NCBI RefSeq assembly: GCF_022376445.1
Contig: NW_025955025.1
Location: 1 to 64,000, forward strand
DNA from: Fomitopsis serialis
Lineage: Eukaryota; Basidiomycota; Agaricomycetes; Polyporales; Fomitopsidaceae
Length of the DNA stretch: 64,000 nucleotides
Direction: 5' to 3'
The notes under the pieces are model-generated. The model was not told the origin of the DNA. It saw only the letters and a list, made by a program, of their open reading frames with translations, and ran no database searches. Positions 54,901 through 64,000 of this stretch are shown piece after piece; within the stretch, counting starts at the first letter, position 1, and every line of letters starts with the position of its first letter. Both the position numbers and the translations under genes were made by a program.

Positions 54901-57514
54901 TCGCGGTGGTTTGCCCTGGCCGCATCATCATCCAGCACATGGGAAATGATGTTTTCAACTGGACGAACTAGCACGAGGTACCAGTCAACAAGGGCTGCAA
55001 CAGGTTCAGGGCATAGAGTGGGAACCCATGACAGGGACTCCGTGAGGGCAGAAGTCTTCGTGCGCTGGTGAATGAACCACGTCCCATAATTCTTGTACAT
55101 GTTTCGTGGGATCTGGGCATTGCTGAGACGGGTGTCCACAAACTCCGTTCCTCGGGGTGGTGGGGCAGGAGTCATGAAGCAGAGGACAGCCAGCTCAGAA
55201 ACGAGTTCGGAAAGGTCTCGGCGGAGTGCCTGGAGCCCAGGGTGATTCCATTGGAACTCGCCGTTATTGTCAACGTGAGCAAGGGAATATTTGGGGTGTT
55301 CAAGGAGAATCTTGAGAAGAGGGAGATCGGTGGGAGTAAATTGGCCCAATGTGAGCCAAGAATAACCAACTCGATCATCTGTCAGATCTTCCGTCAAGTC
55401 AGCAGGGACGCTGAGTGGTATAACGTGGCCGTCAGACAGCTGCTGCATCCGTTGTTGGACGCTCTTGACAAGTTTCTGCAAACCATCGTGGAGGCGGGAG
55501 ATTTGTAGGGTTCGCCCTTGGCAGGTAACAGAGGTCATGTCAGGCGACCAGGTGATTTTTGGTGCGGCAGGCTGTTGTAAGGCCAAAGACGATGCAAAGC
55601 GCTGGTGATCACGGAGGGTATTCCATGGACAGGCGTGGTCGTCTGTCAGCCATTGTTGACACAGTGTCCTAATAGCACTGGATATCCATTTTCAATTTAA
55701 GAAGTGCCAGCACCAATTATGCAAAGCAAAAACTCACCCCTGCAAGTGATCAGGATAATTATCTTTCTCTATCATCCCTTGACACATGTATACGTTGCGC
55801 AAGAGGTATTCCCATTTTGCCAGAACAGGCGTGTAGTCCTTTGCCGTAAGGAATCGTCCGTCTTCTCGCAGGCTCGAGACTGCAAGCCAACACGTGAGGG
55901 GACATTGCCATTGATCTGAGTCAATCCCTTCAACGGAAGTAGCAACTGAGCTCCAAAGGGTCTGGTGAATCAACCTCTGGAACTCTTCCTCTGAGTGGCT
56001 GTCCTCTTGGCCCAAACAGTCGTAGAGGAGGACAGCAAGAGCTTTGCAGTTATCGCTGAGAGGGAACGCGTACTTTGAAGGATGATGATGCAATGACCTC
56101 ATAACAGCAGCCAGGAAAGTAGTAGCAGGAGTGGCGTAGGCTGCCAGCGTATCAGCCCTTTTGTGTGGCTTCCAGCATCCTACGTTGTCGGGGTCCCTGA
56201 AAGGGGAGGAAATATCTAAGTGATCGCCCAAAAAGATAATGTCAAGGTACAAACAAGGGAAACCTGTGGAGCATGCGCCGAATGACCAGGGCAGTTCGGT
56301 CAGCCAGAGTACCTGTTTCTTCTAGGTATGCGATAACGTGCTTGCGGAGGACAACAAAGCGGGGCTCCTTCTTGTCAGGTGTTTTGGCCAGCAAAACCAG
56401 GTTGTTGATGTCTTCCTGTGTCCGCGTGAATGGCTGGAGATGTTCATTCCACTTGGCCATTTGGACAAGGGGATCAAAGTCCTGCTTGTCTTTTGACATG
56501 AGTAAAAAGGGGGGTGGGAGCGTGGGATAGATCTTGGCAAGGAAAGTGTAGTAGGGGTGATTGGGATCAGTTCCAGAGAGGGACTGGAGGACAGCAAAAT
56601 ACCGCTTTGGCTGGGGGAAGAAGAAGGTTTGGACGTCTGCCGCCTTGGAGCGGTTTGCCCTGATTTGCCATTCGCCAATAATATCCTGATGCTTGCTGTA
56701 CCAGTGATCATCAATGGATCTGGGCTGGATGCAGGCATAAGCGCAGCCTGGGGCAACACAAGCAAGCCCTTTATGAACCAGAAGCTTCTCCACAGGAGGC
56801 CCGTTTGGTCCAGGGAGAATGACGTCATCAGCATGGGTGCATAGGTCAAACTCTTGGATGGTCGCCTTTAGCTCCTGTTCGGTAGTCTTGATGTTTGCGT
56901 TGTGCGAGCTGTTGGCATGGCCAACAGCGTCTCTCGGAAGCCAGGCCACCCCACAAGTCAGACAATGGAGTGTCTTGAATTGTTTGTGACACGCAAAGCC
57001 AATCTTTTCAAGAAAGGGGTTGGACTGTAGCTCTGATTCAGAAACTGGACGATCGGAGGCTTCGTGCCAGTAAGCGCAATATTCGTGATCTTACAGGAGT
57101 CAACTCACATTGTAGTACAGCAGGTGGAACCTGGGTAATAACCTCAGAATTTCCCATGGAGTTTGAATCAACCAAAGCTGAGATAATATCAGGTAATGTT
57201 GGTTGTTTTCATGAGATGAAAACTTACAATGATCTGGCTTGGTCTTGGGATAAGGCTCCGCTGCTTGACGGGGATCCTTAGCATGGGATCCTTTGTTGTG
57301 GGCCTCTGTTGAAAAAATTGGTCAATATAGGTTGTGTGAAAGACAACAATAAGCTTGCTTTTGGCATGCATCATCTCCTTGTGTTGTTCCAGACTATGTT
57401 GGGAATTGAATTTCTTTTTGGGACAAAACTCGCAGAGAAATCTGTAGGGAAGGTCAGTCAAAAGAGAAACATGAACTGCCAACAACTAACATCGCAGACT
57501 GAGCAGAACTCATT
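51925..57514 (-). CDS. Zinc-finger / RecQ-like helicase of the telomere-linked type, multi-exon, apparently intact
   Basis: Read from the ATG at 57514, first intron 57491-57442. A C2H2 finger (CEFCPKKKFNSQHSLEQHKE) is followed by CLTCGVAWLPRDAVGHANSS and an OrsD/DUF3505-like finger (HKGLACVAPGCAYACIQPRS, then DDHWYSKH). Next, LAAYATPATTFLAAVMRSLH and a long middle domain (VDWYLVLVRPVENIISHVLD, MGCDLSLHYWRHIAVSIMRE). Helicase motifs come last: LPTGGGKSM (Walker A), RIVVDEAHQI, YLSATI, VVVFCSTVADCDDISSKL and DFVQAAARGGRRGRP. After the helicase is a Cys-rich tail with CPVCWMVGGR and CFGCGAPIG. Introns I checked join in phase: 56259-56194 area, 55735-55667 area, about 53666-53603, and about 52562-52502. 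About 1,600 residues or more. Such proteins sit near telomeres in several fungi. Their exact role is unsettled. Confidence 0.8.
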
Positions 57515-57689
57515 GCCGCAGTAGGTTGTTATGAGAGGATGCCAGCGGTGGTTAGGTGTCAAGATATGAGGACATAAACAAGGCCATACGGGTCATCTTT
57601 GCATTTGTTTGGACCAAGACCCTTTGCCCGGGCCATCACCCTCCCAAATACAAGCTACAAGCTTCTCTGAGGGTTGCCAGGATGGTTCT
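57515..57689. other. 5' flank of the helicase gene
   Basis: Short spacer that should hold the helicase promoter. No TATA-like box stands out on the minus strand. Confidence 0.35.
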
Positions 57690-57795
57690 TGGCTCACTGC
57701 TTCATGTTGTCCATAGTATTACAATGCTAATGCATGCCAGGCCTGGGCTTTGCCACAGGTCTAGCAGCGGTCCTTTTGTTCTGTGTGGGGAGGGG
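57690..57795 (+). repeat. Isolated hairpin unit of element X
   Basis: Contains the X spacer words (CACTGCTTCATGTTG, ACAATGCTAATGCATGCCAG) and a degraded hairpin (CCAGGCCTGGGC ... GCCACAGGTCTAG). It lies about 150 bases before copy B and points the same way. Confidence 0.65.
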
Positions 57796-57934
57796 CAACA
57801 CCTGCAGAGCCACTTTTTATTTGTCTTTATTTGGCCACCGGGTTGGCGCCCAGTTGAGTGGCACAAAAAGTGAAGTTGCTTTCACAACATCTCCCCGCCA
57901 CGTAATAAACGAAGGTGAAATATGTTTATATGAA

Positions 57935-59284
57935 ACGAGCGTCGCCAACCCGTGGCTTCGCCACGGGTTGACGGGGCAGTTCTTTCATTCACTGCTTCAT
58001 GTCACCCATAAGATTACAATGTTAATGCATGCCAGACCTGGGCTTCGCCACAGGTCTGGCGGCGGTCCTTTCGTTCTGTGCTCCATGTTACTTCTAAGGT
58101 TACATACTAATGCAATGCCAGCCTGCGGCTTCGCCACGGGCTGGCGGCGTTTGGTTCATTCAATGCTGCGTGTGCATCTTGTGATTATTGATGCGTGTTT
58201 TCCTGGTGCTTATGCAGTCTTCCCGTTGATGCCATGTATTTCCCCAGTACTGACAAGTACTGACTACATATTTTGTGATTTCCCGTTATTGACATATCCT
58301 GGTCTCCCAGTACTGACTTGTCTCGTATTTCCCGTTACTCATGCTTCCCATTTGTTGCCCATAGCTATGTATGCTCCCACTGTGTGATGCCCATTTTGTG
58401 CGGAAATCCCACCTCAGGGACACCTCAGGGAAGTATTAATATTATGCAGGTGCAGGCGAGCAGATGGTGCCCGAGCTGTTGCTACCTGGTTTTCCCATTA
58501 CACAGGTGCTGTTTCCCGTGACTGCTCTCTTCCTGGCATTTCCATTGTGGCTGACCTTCATGTCGCCCATAATCTTACAATGCTAATGCATGCCCGGTGG
58601 TCCTTTCATTCTGTGCTCCATGTTACTTTTGAGGTTCAATGCTAATGCAATGCCAGCCTGTGGCAAAGCCATGGGCTGGCGGCGTTTGATTCACTCAGTG
58701 CTGCCTGTTACTCCTGTGATTATGTATATCTTCCCAGTGCTTACTTCCCGTTACATTACTACTGAATAAATATTCCCTGGAGTTGCTTTCCCGTTATTGA
58801 CATGTCTTAGTCTCCCAGTTGTTTACTTGTCTTGTATTTTCCGTTACTCATGCTTCCCATTCATTGCCTTATGCTCTGCCCCCGCCGTGTGATGCCCATA
58901 ATCACCCACTGATGAGCACGGAAATCCCACTTCGGGGACACCTCGGGCGGGATTGCATGGGTGCCAGTGGGCAGAAGGCACCCGAGCCATTGCTGCCCAT
59001 TTTCCCAAGAGGCAGTCCAAGTTTTCCTGTCACAGGGATATTTTTCCCGTTACTTTTCCACTCTCGCAATGTTTGTTGCCCGTTTCGCATGAGCAGCCAC
59101 TACCTCGGGGAAGCGTCGGGCGGGGATCGCGCAGGCGCCCAAGGGCGGAAGACGCCAGAGCTTGTGGGAGGAGGGTGCGCCACATGGAGGCCACAAGGCC
59201 AACATGGGTGCCATGTGTGTGGAACGTGAGATTCTCATGTGCGATCTGCGCCAGATGTAACATTGTCCCATTCCTTTTAGATTT
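57935..59284 (+). mobile_element. Hairpin element X, copy B
   Basis: Same plan as copy A: hairpins at 57946-57970 (identical arms CAACCCGTGGC), at about 58029-58058 and 58118-58146, plus a further one near 58652-58681 (loop AAA). AT-rich body with TTCCCGTTACT words, then a GC-rich tail ending CCTTTTAGAT at 59275-59284. Longer than copy A through duplication of the middle (the CGGAAATCCCACCTC block appears at about 58400 and 58920). Confidence 0.78.
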
Positions 59285-59308
59285 GAGCAGAAATCTAAAA
59301 GGAGTGGG
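59268..59308. repeat. Centre of the X palindrome
   Basis: CCCATTCCTTTTAGATTT, a 6-base loop GAGCAG (59285-59290), then AAATCTAAAAGGAGTGGG: the tail ends of copies B and C facing each other, with one mismatch in 18 pairs. Confidence 0.92.
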
Positions 59309-60197
59309 ACGGCGGTGTCGATGTGGCGCGCGTAACTCGCGTGGTTTTCGCGTATGCTCGCGTGGAGCGCACATGGCGTCCACGTTCGCCACGTGGCCTC
59401 ATGTGGCGCACCCTCCTCCCATAAGCTCCCGGTGTCTTCCACCCGCGGGCGCCTGCGTGAGCCAGCCCGAGGTGTCCCCGAGGCAGAATTTCCGCGTGAA
59501 ATGGGGGAAGTGACGGAAAAATGAGTAGAAAAAATACACATAGGTTATAAATGGGAAGCTTGAGTGACGGGAAGAAAAATATAACTCAGTGCTGGGAAAT
59601 AGGACAGCTCAGCACTGGGAAATGAGATATCAATACCGGGAAAATAAGGAAGATTGGTACCAGAAAACAGGACACATCAATAAGTACCAGGAAATAATGG
59701 GAAACACAGCAGTAATACCAAAGAAATAAACGCCAACTTGAAGAAGACAGAGGCCGGGAAATATTGAATAAAAATGTAATCACAAGGGCAACACACAGCA
59801 TTGAATGAACCAGATTAATATCAGTACTGGGGAAACAGGACGCATCAATACCGGGAAATAATGGGAAAAACAGAGGTAATATGGAAGAAATGCCCTGCAG
59901 TTGATTATAAAATCACAAGACAAATGTATACACAGGAGAGTGTACTGCAGGCCGGGAAACATTGAATCAAAATGTAACCACAAGGGCAACACACAGAATT
60001 GAATGATCCAGATGCTGCCAGCCCAAGTATGTAATCTTAAAAGTAACATGAAGCAGCGAATGAAAACCCACTGCCAGACCTGTGGCGAAGCCCAGGTCTG
60101 GCAGGCCCAAGCATTGCAATCTTATGGGCGACATGAAGCAGCGAATGAAAGAACCGCCCCGTCAGCCCATGGCGAAGCCACGGGTTGACGACGCTCA
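59291..60197 (-). mobile_element. Hairpin element X, copy C (inverted)
   Basis: The reverse complement starts GAGCGTCGTC and ends CCTTTTAGATTT. It holds hairpins at about 60163-60188 and 60072-60100, an AT-rich body and a GC-rich tail that matches copy A (41960-42216) more closely than copy B. Confidence 0.78.
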
Positions 60198-60290
60198 TCT
60201 AAAAGGAGTGCCACGGCGGTGTTGATGTGGCGAGCATAACTCGTGTGGTATGCTCGTGTGGCGTCGACGTTCACCACGTGGCCAGGCTTA
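60198..60290 (-). mobile_element. Hairpin element X, copy D (tail only)
   Basis: CTAAAAGGAGTGCC and the next about 90 bases repeat the start of copy C, directly after its end and in the same direction, so C and D form a head-to-tail pair with D broken off at about 60290. Confidence 0.7.
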
Positions 60291-60972
60291 GAGGTCATCC
60301 TGATACGTCAAAGGACTGTGCTTGTAGTCCAGGCCTGATACATAAATGCTGTAGTTTTTAAATGGTCTGCAGATGTATGAATGCCTTACAGACTGATGTA
60401 TGAGTTGTACATCCACCAGATGCTGGCAGGCCCATGTATGAAACACAGTGACTACTGCAAATGCTTCATACATAGATTGCGGTGACTTACCATGCACCTT
60501 CATACATGAAGGAGCAGTAATCACCGCAGCCAGTGCTCCGCTCTCTACCCAAGAGGGCGGCGGCGCTTTAGGTCACCCCACGCCGGGGAACAGAGCTCGA
60601 GGCGGTGGCCCCTACCCATAATAGGTGCTGTCGCACGCTCTTCCACTTTGAGCCCCATTGCAGGCCCATTGGGCCAATGCAATCGTGATGTGCAATTGGC
60701 AAGATCTGACTTTTTGGGGACTAGGCACAGTGCCGTATATAGGGTATATGTCGTGATCCATGACATACGCACTGTGTGTCGCACTCCGTGACATGCACTT
60801 TGAACTTTGTTCTTTATACAATAATACCATTTACTGATTCAACTTCATAAAGCGGCAGCACTCTCGATTTGGTATGTTTGATGCCCCGACAGTTCATCGC
60901 ACTCTAACAGTAGTAAGGATGATATGTATTCGTGCACGTATCCATGATGTACAGTACAGTATGCTAAGTACT
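60291..60972. other. Spacer with short repeated words
   Basis: A 25-30 base block containing TAGTCCAGGCCTGATACATA (60313-60332) recurs inverted at about 63436-63455, next to X copy E. Several ATGTATGAA words occur at 60370-60510. No gene. Confidence 0.5.
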
Positions 60973-61299
60973 CAGAGCTCCAGGGCGTCAACGAGGTCCC
61001 TTGCGAGCAGCCCCGTAAGCTTGGCCTCGACATCCTCCATGTGCTTCATCCCAGCCCTGCACTCCTCCACAACCTGTACGACACGCTCGGGGACCTGCGC
61101 TGAGCATGCCTGCGACGTGCAAGAGGAGCGCGTGCGTGGTGGTGAGGTGGTGCAGCAGCCATGGGGCCTCAAAGAAGTGGGGCTGTGCGGAGGTCGTCCT
61201 CACGCAGGCGTGCGACTTGGTGTCTGCAACAGCGAAGAGCTGGAAATTGCGGATGATGAGTGTGTGCGTACCACAGCTGGGATGGCGGGTAGGCCTCAT
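60973..61299 (-). pseudogene. Alanyl-tRNA editing hydrolase (AlaX-like) C-terminal fragment
   Basis: Minus strand: HPSCGTHTLIIRNFQLFAVA, which carries the zinc-binding C-x3-H of the editing domain. Then AQPHFFEAPWLLHHLTTTHA and, after a one-base shift, PERVVQVVEECRAGMKHMED with VEAKLTGLLARDLVDALEL and a stop near 60973. AlaX proteins remove serine or glycine wrongly attached to tRNA-Ala. The block order fits the C-terminus of Agaricomycete AlaX-like proteins as I remember them. The N-terminal HxxxH part is not readable upstream, though further minus-strand pieces to about 61610 (PFVPVIIDGVDYSV) may belong to it. Confidence 0.62.
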
Positions 61300-61615
61300 T
61301 CACATTGATTCCACCGAGCCGGCGCCGACGCAAGCCATGTTCAACATGATGTTTGACATGATCCGTGCTGCGCTCGCCAAGCTTGGGCTGGTGGACGTGG
61401 ATGATGGCTTCCAGGCTCCGAGAGCACCGGCTGCAACACGTACGCACGTTGCAACCTCCCACGGAGGTCGAGACAATCGTCTTTACGACAAATCAGCATC
61501 TTAGCGGCAATATTTGGGAAGAGGAGGAGGGTGCGTACACTGTAGTCGACACCGTCAATGATCACGGGTACGAATGGCATCGCCTGTGTAGCCCGCGAGG
61601 ACTCTGCTGGTCGAC
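61300..61615. other. Possible upstream remains of the AlaX-like pseudogene
   Basis: Minus-strand pieces AIIHVHQPKLGERSTDHVKH and IIDGVDYSVRTLLLFPNI are protein-like but not placed in a known domain. Confidence 0.3.
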
Positions 61616-61795
61616 GTGCAGCCGTTTGTATACACTGATGCACTATTTGTGGACCATGGTTGTCGACACGCCGCCGTACCCACTGATGCGACCCCATTTG
61701 TACCTGCTAACACCATTTGTGTTTGTCAACACACCATTGTTCGTGTTCGTCGACGCACCACCATTTGTGATGGTCCGAGGGTCGGTCTCTGGTGG
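61616..61795 (+). repeat. Degenerate tandem repeat, CCATTTGT/GTCGAC words
   Basis: Irregular units of about 24-30 bases, each with (C)CATTTGT or CTATTTGT followed by a GTCGACAC/GTCAACAC-like block. Gives a Pro/Phe/Val-rich spurious frame. Confidence 0.6.
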
Positions 61796-62440
61796 TAGAT
61801 GGTAGAGCTAGGTCTTAGCAGGACGTGCAAGTGAGCCTTTGTGGGCGCCCCCCGTAAAACCAGCATTTGTGTCTGTTTGTTACCTCACCAAATCGGGCAA
61901 CCCCGATGTCGTCGGGCAGTTCTTGGCCAATCAGAACGCGCTTAAAGATCCCCCTGAGAGCTGCAACATACCGCCGACTCATGTTTGGGTGGTTTTTGCA
62001 CTGTATATGCACATCTTATATGCTACAATAGGGATTAGATACATAATGTGACATGTGCTGAATGTATACAACAGATGAGTTGCTGTACAGCACGCAAGGC
62101 ATTCTCGTGCACGGTAGGGATGCCTACCTACACTAATGTACTGGTTCTCCGAATCTTGAATCATCCACTTTGGGTGGATTGGCCATGCCAACTCTGTGTA
62201 TTGATAGGCTATGCTCTTATGTAATACGACTCTACTAGATCCCTATATACTAAAGTATCTGCGTGCAGGGGCCAGTCGCCCTATGCACTTGCAGTTCGTG
62301 TATGTTGCGCACACCTGTGCCCTCAGGCTGTGTTGCAGTCACCGGCTTTTGACTCATGCGCCTGCCTTCCGTTCGTTGGACGCGCATGCGTACTGGTCCT
62401 CCGCCCTGCGCGCTCGTGGTCACCGTGCGTGTGGTCACGG
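61796..62440. other. No gene recognised
   Basis: Short frames on both strands (61815-62012 minus, 61839-62051 plus) lack known motifs. Confidence 0.35.
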
Positions 62441-62760
62441 TGCTGGTCCGCACTCTGTGTCTGTCCGCTTGCCCTCTCTCTGGCTTGCCCTCTCACTCGC
62501 CCATCCTCTGAGCCGACTTCCCCTTCGCCCATTGACCCACCTGCTCACCTGATTGTGTATCTGCCCGCTCGTCCGCTAGTCCGCTAGTCCACTCTTCTGC
62601 TCGTCTGCTCGTCTGCCCGTCCACTCGTTCGCCCGCTCGTCCGCCCATCTGCCCGTCCACTTGTCCGCCCGCTCGTCCGCCCATCTGCTGGTTCGCCTAC
62701 CCTCCCGCTCGTCCATCCGCTCGTCCGCCAGCTCGCCCAAGCAATACTGCTGCTTAGCAT
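62441..62760. repeat. C/T/G-rich minisatellite
   Basis: Irregular 16-20 base units of CGCCCGCTCGTCCGCCCATC, CTGCCCGTCCACTTGT and CGCTCGTCCGCTAGTC type, clearest at 62560-62740. The minus frame is a spurious WADERAD/EWTGRRADE repeat. Similar in style to 8930-9415. Confidence 0.85.
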
Positions 62761-62924
62761 ACCACGACGTGAACATCGCAGTCGCTGTATGCTTCGATGA
62801 TGTGCCAGATGGCGGATCTGCTACAGGGGCCACTGACATTTTCATCTCGCAGTTCATAAAGTACTTAGGAGGTCCACAAGCTGTTTGATACTCTTATCCA
62901 GCGCCGTCGGGCAACCAATGTTAC
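62761..62924. other. Short spacer before the tRNA-like relic
   Basis: A plus frame (NIAVAVCFDDVPDGGSATGA) ends at 62888. Not recognised. Confidence 0.3.
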
Positions 62925-62980
62925 TTCTTTGGTGCAGCGGTTATCGCCTTCCCTGGTGCGCAGGTTCAAGTCTCTCATAA
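62925..62980 (+). tRNA. tRNA-Gly(CCC)-like relic
   Basis: CTTTGGTGCAGCGGTTATC, then a CCC-containing anticodon-like loop (CTTCCCTGG) and GGTTCAAGTC: A and B boxes in tRNA order, resembling fungal tRNA-Gly(CCC). About six bases of the anticodon stem seem to be lost, and the T stem and acceptor ends do not pair, so it is a pseudogene or a SINE head rather than a working tRNA. Confidence 0.45.
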
Positions 62981-63435
62981 TATCATTTTTGCAGATTTTG
63001 GGGTTTAACAACACGGTGACGTTGAGAATTTACAAAACATTTTATCACAGACAATCCCAACACTCCACCAGTACTAGTCCGGCATGGCTCGAGTGCTATG
63101 TACTCTGATCAAGGCCAAAAACCATACGCATTGTGAATCGCGCTGTCGACGCATGAGCGCCGAGCATTGTCCTGATTCGGATGACCGCGCGACGCCCGAG
63201 GCAATTCTCACGAGGCGGGGGTATGTCCCTTGGACAGAGCCACTGTCTCCTTTAGGCAGGTGCATCAGATGAGGATCTCTGATGCGACCGTTACTTTGGG
63301 CGCCTCACGGGCGTCTATTCAAAGGGGGGGTCGCCCTCACAAACTGCCCCAGATGTGTCGGAGCGGTGGTGGGGTGCGTCCACACGGATGGGTACAAGAC
63401 CAGAGAGTGCCAGCTGCAGATCACAATATTTATGT
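62981..63435. other. No gene recognised
   Basis: Short frames only; sequence between the tRNA-like relic and the X copy at the window edge. Confidence 0.35.
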
Positions 63436-64000
63436 ATCAGGCCTGGACTACAAGGGCAGTAATTGATGTATCAGTATGCCAGCTACAGGTGCCTGAGGCA
63501 TCCCCGAGGCTGTATTCCCTGGCTACATCCGTGAAAAATGGGCATGTCAGCAACAACGGGGAATGGGAAACAATACCTGAGTAATGGGAAAAATGGGCAG
63601 CAGCAGCCTGGGCGCCTTCCACCTGTACAATACTTGCCCAAGGTGTCCCCGAGGTGGGATTTCCCCGCAAAATGGGCATCCACAGGTGGGAGCACACATA
63701 GCTACGGGCAATAAACAAGCAACATGAGTAACGGGAAATACAATACAAGTCAGTACTGGGAGACCAGGATATGTCATTAACAGGAAACTATAAAGTACGT
63801 AGTCAGTACCAGGAAAATACTTACAAGACTACATAAACACCAGGACAACACACATCAATAATCACAAGAGTAACACACAGCATTGAACCAACCAAACGCC
63901 GCCAGCCCATGGCGAAGCCGCGGGCTGGCATTGCATTAGCATGTAACCTTAGAAGTAACATGGTGCACAGAACAAAAGGACCGCTGCCAGACCTGTGGCG
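63436..64000 (-). mobile_element. Hairpin element X, copy E, running off the window
   Basis: The reverse complement matches copy B from its head inward: hairpins at about 63900-63928 and from 63988 to the edge, X spacer words (TGTAACCTTAGAAGTAACAT), an AT-rich body with TACTGGGAGACCAGGATATG, and the CCCCGAGGTGGGATTT block at 63649. The outermost head (CAACCCGTGGC hairpin) would lie beyond 64000. Confidence 0.75.

Noticed and set aside
62493..62857. WADERAD/EWTGRRADE repeat protein on the minus strand
   Set aside because: Translation of a minisatellite, open in several frames; no start context or exon structure.

Overview
The window reads as nuclear DNA of a mushroom-forming basidiomycete (Agaricomycetes). 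Introns are short (about 40 to 110 bases) with GT...AG ends, and the recognisable families are typical of that group: Plavaka, MULE/SWIM and Tnp2-like DNA transposons, a TET/JBP-type dioxygenase, a DUF6532-like protein and a large C2H2/RecQ-type helicase of the telomere-linked kind. Nothing bacterial, rRNA or CRISPR-like was seen. Nearly all of the window is accessory: mobile elements, repeats and broken gene copies.

Layout. 0-7 kb: a Plavaka transposase (minus strand, running off the left edge, one probable frameshift), then two plus-strand genes with open frames: a coiled-coil protein and an eight-exon protein with Tyr/Gly/Gln-rich repeats and a DUF6532-like C-terminus. 7-16 kb: decayed sequence with broken copies of an MFS transporter and galactokinase, a C/T-rich minisatellite, a dispersed element (R1) and a non-LTR retroelement tail. 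16.4-18.2 kb: an intact nine-exon TET/JBP-like 2-oxoglutarate dioxygenase gene with its own TATA box, in AT-richer DNA. 18-30 kb: copia and gag scraps, a decayed Tnp2-like transposon, a dienelactone hydrolase pseudogene, a nearly perfect 255-base inverted repeat and a tRNA-derived SINE. 30-36.7 kb (minus strand): truncated INO1, fatty acid synthase beta and myosin-chitin synthase fragments fused head to tail with almost no DNA between them. 37-42 kb: element R2, a MULE with a SWIM finger lying between copies of a short MITE, and copy A of a hairpin-bearing repeat (here called X). 42.4-46.1 kb: two beta-1,3-glucan synthase (FKS) fragments fused in tandem. 46-51.9 kb: decayed sequence, element R3 and a second SINE copy. 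51.9-57.5 kb (minus strand): an intact-looking multi-exon zinc-finger/RecQ-like helicase gene. 57.7-64 kb: X copies B to E, including a 2.2-kb palindrome, together with an alanyl-tRNA editing pseudogene, minisatellites and a tRNA-Gly-like relic.

Interpretation (inference). The telomere-linked-type helicase, the X repeats around it, and the density of transposons and broken copies of long conserved genes suggest a subtelomeric or otherwise dispensable compartment. The pseudogenes keep their introns, so they arose through DNA copies rather than mRNA. Only about five genes look able to make a protein: the coiled-coil gene, the DUF6532-like gene, the TET/JBP gene, the helicase and possibly the MULE. 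Two of these, the dioxygenase and the helicase, are gene types tied elsewhere in fungi to genome defence, DNA modification or chromosome ends.
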